The notes beneath the pieces were generated by a model. That model was not told the origin of the DNA, searched no databases, and saw only the letters and a program-made list of their open reading frames with translations. Below are positions 6,033-11,467 of a stretch of DNA of 11,467 nucleotides, in pieces (the stretch's first letter is position 1; each line of letters begins with the position of its first letter). Origin of the DNA: Clostridiaceae bacterium (GTDB lineage: Bacteria; Bacillota; Clostridia; Oscillospirales; Acutalibacteraceae); NCBI GenBank assembly GCA_016292705.1, contig JAEDHZ010000034.1, forward strand, positions 1 through 11,467. Direction: 5' to 3'. The translations under genes and the position numbers were made by a program.

Positions 6033-6039
6033 TCACCTC
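6033..6039 (-). promoter_or_regulatory. Ribosome binding site of rpmE
   Basis: GAGGTGA on the minus strand lies 6 nt before the ATG at 6026. It comes shortly after the T-run of the leader hairpin, so the hairpin and this site compete for little or no sequence; control by hiding the site would need another fold. Confidence 0.8.
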
Positions 6040-6048
6040 TTTCGTGAT

Positions 6049-6075
6049 AAAAAAGACGATATTTCAAATGTCGTC
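6049..6075 (-). promoter_or_regulatory. Terminator-like hairpin in the rpmE leader (candidate attenuator)
   Basis: On the minus strand GACGA (6075-6071) pairs with TCGTC (6059-6055), extended inward by ATT/AAT after one C-A mismatch, and is followed at once by TTTTTT (6054-6049). This is the form of an intrinsic terminator, yet it lies between the rpmE promoter and its ribosome binding site. Leader RNAs upstream of bL31 genes have been described in several bacterial groups from comparative genomics (from memory), and autoregulation by the protein is the usual explanation. The stem is short, so termination would be partial. Confidence 0.55.
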
Positions 6076-6088
6076 AAGATACCGTGGT

Positions 6089-6117
6089 ATTGTAACACAC
6101 ATTATTTTAAAAATCAA
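6089..6117 (-). promoter_or_regulatory. Sigma-A promoter of rpmE (extended -10)
   Basis: On the minus strand TTGATT (6112-6117) is followed by a 17-nt spacer ending in TGT and the -10 box TACAAT (6089-6094). The TGn makes it an extended -10 promoter. Long A and T tracts just upstream (about 6118-6135) could serve as an UP element, as expected for a ribosomal protein gene. The transcription start is expected near 6082. Confidence 0.85.
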
Positions 6118-6153
6118 CATTTTTTTGAAAAAATTTGAGCTGTTTTATTATTT

Positions 6154-9100
6154 TCATTCCGCCTCAATTTTTATCTCCCGAGAAAGGAAGAATGAGTAAA
6201 GCAGCGTTTCCTTAACCTTATATCCTGTGCAAAGCTCAAGCGCCTTTTTGTATGTTCTGACCTGGTTTCTGTATTTTTCGCAAAACTGCTGCGTTGTTTC
6301 AAGCCTGTCGGTCTTGTAATCAAGAACAACCAGCTCTCCGTCTTCAAGGAAAGCGCAGTCTGCAATACCCTGAATCATAACCTTTTCATCCTCAAAGCGT
6401 GAAAGCTCCGGATAGACCTCCGGAATCGGAACATTTATCGTAAACTTCTTCTCACGCATAACGAGAGGACTATTAAGAATACGGGAGCAAAGCGTACTTT
6501 CAAAAAATTTCCCGAGCTGCTTTCTGTTGACTGCGTCCTTTTCCTTTTCGGTAAGAAGTCCCCGTTCAAAAACAGCGTTGATTTCGCTTTCAAGGTCAGC
6601 TTTTGCCCGTTCATAGTCTGCAAACTGCATGAATGTGTGTGTGGCAATTCCCCGCTGCGCTCCCGTGAGCCCTCCCGAAAGGAAGGCCGGTCTTGAAGAG
6701 GCAAAGTATTCACGGTCAACAAAGTTTTTGTCAACTTCAGAAGCTGCGCGCTTGCTGACAACAGACGAAAGAGCCTCATATGCGTATCGCCACGAAAAGC
6801 GTTCCTCAAGCGTTTTCAAAAGCCCGTTGTCAACCTTGCCCTGCTGCTGTTCTTCTTCGGCGAAAACTTTCCCCTCATAACCGCGTTTCAAAACGAGCCT
6901 GACTCTGAAATCTGACGGAAGAACAATGTTTTCCGATATTCCTGCGCTTTCACGAAGCTCCCTGAAATCTTCATGGCGCAAAAGGGCGGTAAGAAGCCAA
7001 TCACCATAGCTTGTTGCCAGCGCAGAGGCAAAGGGAGTAATTTTTTTCCTTGTGGAATTGATGTTTGCAACACACTTGACAGCCGCTTTTTCCGCATTTC
7101 TGACTGCGGAAATCATGATGAGTTTCTCCTTTGCCCTCGTCATTGCAACATAGAGCACACGCATTTCCTCGCTTTCGGCATCTGCCCGCAACGAGCATTT
7201 GACTGCCTTGTGGCAAATTGTCGGATACTGGGCAAGAGTTGCTTCATCACGGCGGATGAGTCCGAGTCCCGCCTTTGCGCTTATCACTGCGTTCTGAATT
7301 TCATCACGGCGGTTGAACGCCGAACCGCACCCTGCAACGATGCAAACGGGAAATTCAAGTCCCTTTGATTTGTGTATTGTCATTATCCTCACAACATCGG
7401 CATCCGCAGAAATTCCGACGGATCCGGGCAAATCGCCGTTTGCCTTGTCAAGTCTGTCAACAAAACGGACAAAGCCCGAAAGTGAGGAATAGCCGGATTT
7501 TTCATAGATATCGGCATAATCAAGAAGGAGCATCAGGTTTTCCTTTTTTGTTCCCGCACCCTTTGAGCAGCGGACTGCGGTGTCAATTCCCGTTTCGTCA
7601 TACACCGTGCGGATGAAGTCCGAAATATTCATGCAGACGGCAATTCTTCGGAAATAGTTTATCTTTTCAAGGAACTCCTTGCTGCGTTCCTCTCCCCTTT
7701 CTGCGGCGCAAAGCAGACAGGAATAAATATTTCCGTCCCGGTTTGCCGTGCGTATCTCTGCACATTCATCAGGCGAGAAGCCGAAAAGGGGAGACATCAG
7801 CACGCTAAGAAGCGCAATGTCCTGCTTGGGATTGTCAATCACACGCAGAAGACTGAGTATCAGGCTTATCTCAGGGGCGGAAAAGAAATCTGCGTCAAAC
7901 TGGGTAAAGCACGGTATACCACGGTTCCTGAGCGCACGGGAGTATATTTCACCCTTTGAGCTCATTGAGCGCATGAGAACGGCAATGTCGCTGTATCTTA
8001 CGGGTCGGCTGCCGCCGTTTGCGTCGCTGACGGTGAAGCCGCTTCTGACGATATCCTCAATGAGCGAAGCAGTATATTCTGCCTGGTATTCTGTACTACT
8101 CATTTCATCGGTGTCAACATCCGCTGTTTCAAGCAGATGAAATTCAGCGCATTCGTCCTCCTTTTCATCATATTCTGCGGAAAAGACGAGCTGTTCTTCT
8201 TCGTTATATTCAACGCCGCCGGCCGTTTCGCTCATAATCTGGGAAAAAACAAAGTTTACGCAGTCCGTCACACTCTTCCGGCTTCTGAAATTGTTCTTGA
8301 GAACAATTTTTGCCGGCTGTTTTTTCTTTTCTTCGTCATAAAGCGCAAGTCGGTTTTTGAGTTCAATAAATATTTCCGGCATTGCCTGCCTGAAACGGTA
8401 AATGCTCTGCTTCACATCTCCCACACGGAAAAGATTGTTGTTTGAAACAGCGGTAAAAAGCATATCCTGCGCCTTGTTCGTGTCCTGGTATTCGTCAATG
8501 AGTATTTCATCAAAGCTTCCCTGAAGCTCTTTTGCAAGTTCGGTACATTCATAGCCGTCCTTTGTCTCACGGACAAGCAGCGACAAAGCAAGGTGGGCAA
8601 TATCATTAAAGTCTGCAATGTTCTTTTCGCTTTTCAGCTCGGAAAAGTGCTTTGAATAGACACCCACGGCCTTGCAAAGGCTCCTTGTCATCGGAGCAAA
8701 AAAGCGCATATCATCCTCAAACTCCGCTTCGCTCGAACAAAAAAGCACAGCAAGATTCTTCTGAATAACCGTCTTGAGCCTTTCACGGCTGTCGGAAAGG
8801 AACTGCACCTCCGGGTCGTTTTGCAGTTGCTTTGAAACAGAACCCCGTCTGATGAATCCAAAGCTTTCAACCGCAAAGCGGACTTCATCCCATGTTCCGC
8901 TTTCAAGACATTCAGAAACCTTGCGCAGAGCGGCACTGTCGCTTTCAACAGCCGCACCATACGCCTTTTCAAGTTCGGAAACACCGCAGATTGTTTTTTT
9001 CATTGCCGCCAGAACATCTTCGCAGTATGCAACAGCACTGCGGGCATAGTCGAGTATTATAATTCCGAAGCGGCTTTTTGTGAGCGGCTTCGTGATTTCA

Positions 9101-9696
9101 TAATCGGCGCAGATCTCCCTGAGCCATTTTTCCGGAAATGGATAGGAGACACTTTGACGGTACAGTTCAAGTATCGTTTCGGAAAGGAATGAATCATCCC
9201 GTCCCTTGAAAAGAAGCTCAACAAGGTCGCAAAAGCCCTTTTCGCCCTGCATATAAAGCTCCTCAAGAGTCAGCGTCATTGCCTTTTGGGAAAGGAGCTG
9301 AAGCTCGCCCTCATCGCCAGTCTGCAAGTCCGGCTCAATTCCGAGCTGTTCAAAATGCTCATGCACCAGATTTGCGCAAAATGAATCAATTGTGCAGATT
9401 TTTGCCGTTGGAAGAAGGAGCTGTTGTTTTATCAGGTGTTCGTTCGTCGGATCCTTTGCTGCAACAGCTTCAAGGGCAGCCGCAATGCGGGTTTTCATTT
9501 CCGAAGCTGCGGCTCTTGTGAAAGTGACAATCAGCAATCTGTCTGCGCTTGTCGGTTTGGTTTTGTCCGTCAGGCGTTCAATTACCCGTTCAACAAGAAC
9601 GGCTGTTTTTCCCGAGCCTGCCGCTGCGCTGACAAGCACACTCGCATCCCTTGCACGGATTGCCTGCCTCTGTTGCTTTGTCCATTGCTTTTTCAT
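6154..9696 (-). CDS. addA: AddA subunit of the AddAB helicase-nuclease
   Basis: AddA is the motor and one nuclease of the AddAB complex, the Firmicutes counterpart of RecBCD. It unwinds and trims double-strand ends to load RecA. The 1180 residues are near the usual length of about 1200. UvrD-type helicase motifs appear in order: Walker A AAAGSGKT (24-31), TFTRAAASEM (58-67), ILIDEYQDTNKAQ (398-410), GDVKQSIYRFRQ (426-437), MTIHKSKGLEFP (772-783) and VLYVAMTRAKEKL (847-859). The RecB-type nuclease follows at the C-terminus: RGIATH (1015-1020), D1113 in GIADC, DYKTD (1126-1130) and the QxxxY at Q1145/Y1149. All catalytic residues look intact. The ATG start overlaps the addB stop by four bases (ATGA) and follows GGGGGAG, so translation is probably coupled. 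No GC-rich terminator follows; the rpmE promoter starts 37 bases after the stop. Confidence 0.97.
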   Translation of the reverse strand: MKKQWTKQQRQAIRARDASVLVSAAAGSGKTAVLVERVIERLTDKTKPTSADRLLIVTFTRAAASEMKTRIAAALEAVAAKDPTNEHLIKQQLLLPTAKICTIDSFCANLVHEHFEQLGIEPDLQTGDEGELQLLSQKAMTLTLEELYMQGEKGFCDLVELLFKGRDDSFLSETILELYRQSVSYPFPEKWLREICADYEITKPLTKSRFGIIILDYARSAVAYCEDVLAAMKKTICGVSELEKAYGAAVESDSAALRKVSECLESGTWDEVRFAVESFGFIRRGSVSKQLQNDPEVQFLSDSRERLKTVIQKNLAVLFCSSEAEFEDDMRFFAPMTRSLCKAVGVYSKHFSELKSEKNIADFNDIAHLALSLLVRETKDGYECTELAKELQGSFDEILIDEYQDTNKAQDMLFTAVSNNNLFRVGDVKQSIYRFRQAMPEIFIELKNRLALYDEEKKKQPAKIVLKNNFRSRKSVTDCVNFVFSQIMSETAGGVEYNEEEQLVFSAEYDEKEDECAEFHLLETADVDTDEMSSTEYQAEYTASLIEDIVRSGFTVSDANGGSRPVRYSDIAVLMRSMSSKGEIYSRALRNRGIPCFTQFDADFFSAPEISLILSLLRVIDNPKQDIALLSVLMSPLFGFSPDECAEIRTANRDGNIYSCLLCAAERGEERSKEFLEKINYFRRIAVCMNISDFIRTVYDETGIDTAVRCSKGAGTKKENLMLLLDYADIYEKSGYSSLSGFVRFVDRLDKANGDLPGSVGISADADVVRIMTIHKSKGLEFPVCIVAGCGSAFNRRDEIQNAVISAKAGLGLIRRDEATLAQYPTICHKAVKCSLRADAESEEMRVLYVAMTRAKEKLIMISAVRNAEKAAVKCVANINSTRKKITPFASALATSYGDWLLTALLRHEDFRELRESAGISENIVLPSDFRVRLVLKRGYEGKVFAEEEQQQGKVDNGLLKTLEERFSWRYAYEALSSVVSKRAASEVDKNFVDREYFASSRPAFLSGGLTGAQRGIATHTFMQFADYERAKADLESEINAVFERGLLTEKEKDAVNRKQLGKFFESTLCSRILNSPLVMREKKFTINVPIPEVYPELSRFEDEKVMIQGIADCAFLEDGELVVLDYKTDRLETTQQFCEKYRNQVRTYKKALELCTGYKVKETLLYSFFLSREIKIEAE

Positions 9697-11467
9697 CTCT
9701 GCTCCCCCTTTCCGTCAAGAATATCAAGACATTCGTCATGAGTACGCTTTTCAATGTATCGTATTCTGCCGTCCGGCTCCCTGCGGCAAACGGAGGAAAA
9801 CGAACACCAGTCACAGGTCTGTGCGTGACCTTTTCCGTAAGCCGGCAAAGCCGGAATTTTTCCGTCATGCAGGGAGTTTCCCATGTCGGCCATGATTTTT
9901 TCAAGCTTTTGCGAAAGCTTTTCAAGCTGGGAAAGAGAGATGAAGTTCCCGCTCACCGCACCGCTTTTTTTGTTCACCTTTATCGGTATGAACCGGCCGG
10001 AGAGAGATTTGTCCATTCCCTTGACAACCTCGCCGTCATCAAGGAGGATACCGTCCATCTTTCCACCGCAAAGCCGTTTTTCAAAAAGCTTTTCTTCCTC
10101 CTCGCCCCGCTCGGCTGAAAAAGGCTCTGCCCTCGCCGGGAGATAGAGAACTCCGGAGGGGACAACGCTTCCGTATCGCTCTGCTCCGTTTTTCCAGATT
10201 GAGATGAGATAAAGCAGCATCTGCATTCCGAGTCCGGAAAGAACATCGGAAAGCGAAAACTCCTTCGGTCCCGTTTTGTAATCAATGATGCGAAGATAGG
10301 TTTTTTCGCCCTTTTTCATCAAATCAACACGGTCAACAACTCCGTGAAGCTCAACAAAACCGTCTCTGAGCCTCACTCTGACAGGGGCAATGCCCTCCTT
10401 TTCGCTGATAGGCAGTTCAAAATCAACGGGCTCAAAGTCACTTTCCGAAAACTCACAAAGCAGCCGTTCAACAATAACGCAAAGCGAGCTGTATAAGCGT
10501 GAATAAAGATAAACAAATCTGCGGCTGCGTTCGGCAGACGAGCCCATATATTTATCCATATATTCTTTCAAAAGCTTTTCAATTTCCTTTTTCGCCGTGT
10601 CAGAGGAAAGTGAATATATTCCCTCTCCTTTATGCTTTTTCAGCAGGTTTTCAAGAACATAGTGAACAACCGTTCCGATGTTTGCGGCGTCCAGCTTTGC
10701 AACAGAACGCTCCTTTGCTCTCATTCCGTAGCGACAGAAATATTCAAACGGACAGGCTGAGTAGGTTTCAAGCTGGGAAGCGGAAAGATAAAGCTTTTTC
10801 CCGAAAAGCTCCTTTGCCATTTGCGGATCTTCAAATGAAAACTCCTTTTTGTCGTTTGCCCGCTCAATTGCCTTGAGTTTTCCTTTGTAATCATCCTTTG
10901 AAGAGAAATATTGTTTCAGCGTTCTTTCTGTGTCGGTATCCTCATGCCAGTGTTCCGCCATAAGCTCAAAGGCGGAGCTTTCGCACTCAAACATTTCGTT
11001 TTCGTCTCTGTACGGAAAGGCTGTTTCACTGACGGACAAGAAAAGCTTTTTGAGGGAAAGAACAATTTCCGAAGGAGAAATCTTTTTTCCGGACTGATCC
11101 GTCAGACTGTAGGACACAAAAAGTTTTTCCCTTGCACTGCAAAGGCTGTTGTATAGCATGAACCTTTCCTCAGCGGCAAGGTCAATCGGACTGTTTGAAA
11201 AATCGGGCAGAACACTGCGCAGCTTTTGTTGTTCAAATTCAGAAAACAGCCCTTCAGGGGAAGAATAAAGCGGAAAAACACCCTCATTTGCGCCGACAAC
11301 AAAAACCACCTTTGCCGTTTTCGTCTGAATCCTGCCCGAGTCGCAGATATACACCTCGTCATAACCGTCCGGAAGCTTTCCAAGCGATTGGGTGCTCAGA
11401 GCAGTTTCAAAAAACTGCAACAGTTTTTTCGTTTTAACGGGTTTTTCGCCAAGCACGGCAGCAAGCT
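9693..11467 (-). CDS. addB: AddB subunit of the AddAB helicase-nuclease, C-terminal half (5' part outside window)
   Basis: The frame stays open to the window edge, so this is the last about 590 residues of a protein that is usually about 1150; the N-terminal half lies beyond 11467. Numbering here starts at the GTG codon at 11456, which is an internal valine, not a start. Visible are the inactive-helicase motif VVGANEGVFP (53-62), DLAAEERFMLYN (92-103), and the RecB-like nuclease with D375 in GVVDRVD, DYKTG (392-396) and Q412/Y416. The four cysteines of the AddB iron-sulfur cluster are present: C235 in SACPFEYF and C548-x2-C551-x5-C557. AddB provides one strand-specific nuclease and, by family knowledge, recognises the Chi-like recombination hotspot through its N-terminal region. 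The stop overlaps the addA start in ATGA. Confidence 0.96.
   Translation of the reverse strand, partial: LAAVLGEKPVKTKKLLQFFETALSTQSLGKLPDGYDEVYICDSGRIQTKTAKVVFVVGANEGVFPLYSSPEGLFSEFEQQKLRSVLPDFSNSPIDLAAEERFMLYNSLCSAREKLFVSYSLTDQSGKKISPSEIVLSLKKLFLSVSETAFPYRDENEMFECESSAFELMAEHWHEDTDTERTLKQYFSSKDDYKGKLKAIERANDKKEFSFEDPQMAKELFGKKLYLSASQLETYSACPFEYFCRYGMRAKERSVAKLDAANIGTVVHYVLENLLKKHKGEGIYSLSSDTAKKEIEKLLKEYMDKYMGSSAERSRRFVYLYSRLYSSLCVIVERLLCEFSESDFEPVDFELPISEKEGIAPVRVRLRDGFVELHGVVDRVDLMKKGEKTYLRIIDYKTGPKEFSLSDVLSGLGMQMLLYLISIWKNGAERYGSVVPSGVLYLPARAEPFSAERGEEEEKLFEKRLCGGKMDGILLDDGEVVKGMDKSLSGRFIPIKVNKKSGAVSGNFISLSQLEKLSQKLEKIMADMGNSLHDGKIPALPAYGKGHAQTCDWCSFSSVCRREPDGRIRYIEKRTHDECLDILDGKGEQR

Noticed and set aside
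6118..6153. A/T inverted repeat after addA as a terminator
   Set aside because: The arms are A and T only and imperfect, with no GC stem. They are better explained as A/T tracts upstream of the rpmE promoter.
9392..9895. Plus-strand open frame across the addA/addB junction
   Set aside because: It is a shadow of two well-supported genes on the other strand. Its composition is that of an antisense translation and no ribosome binding site precedes it.
6154..11467. AddAB as part of a novel defence system
   Set aside because: Both subunits match the standard recombination enzymes with intact motifs and the usual addB-addA overlap. No defence-type gene accompanies them in the window.

Overview
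The window reads as chromosomal DNA of a low-to-moderate GC Firmicute of class Clostridia, most like the Oscillospiraceae/Ruminococcaceae group of gut bacteria. This rests on an AddAB-type recombination nuclease instead of RecBCD, a dgt-dnaG-rpoD gene order, strong AGGAGG ribosome binding sites, and a Cys-rich secreted protein with a C-terminal amphipathic helix of a style I associate with that family. The exact genus cannot be told from the sequence. All eight genes lie on the minus strand, so transcription runs from high to low coordinates. I see no tRNA, rRNA, insertion sequence, CRISPR array or plus-strand gene.

Layout in transcription order. (1) 11467-6154: the C-terminal half of addB (cut by the window edge) overlaps addA by four bases. 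Together they encode the helicase-nuclease that processes double-strand breaks for RecA. (2) 6117-5763: rpmE (ribosomal protein bL31, zinc-binding form) is a self-contained unit with its own promoter, a leader holding a terminator-like hairpin, and a strong terminator. (3) 5720-992: yigZ-family gene, dgt-like HD phosphohydrolase, dnaG primase and rpoD (housekeeping sigma factor) follow one another with short gaps and no convincing terminator, so they probably form one operon for nucleotide pools, replication priming and transcription initiation. A GC-rich bulged hairpin between dnaG and rpoD may tune rpoD output. (4) 949-1: the accessory end. Two genes of unknown function each have a near-consensus sigma-A promoter and a strong ribosome binding site. 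One encodes a 150-residue secreted protein with 16 cysteines and the other a 50-residue amphipathic peptide. Their helices resemble each other.

Most of the window is ordinary core genome. The part that could be undescribed is the pair at 66-885: a secreted Cys-rich protein and a small highly expressed peptide that appear to share a helix module. No function can be assigned from the sequence. The rpmE leader is the second point of interest. No gene-free stretch exceeds 300 bases; the longest (219-432) holds the promoter of the small gene and the terminator of the Cys-rich gene.
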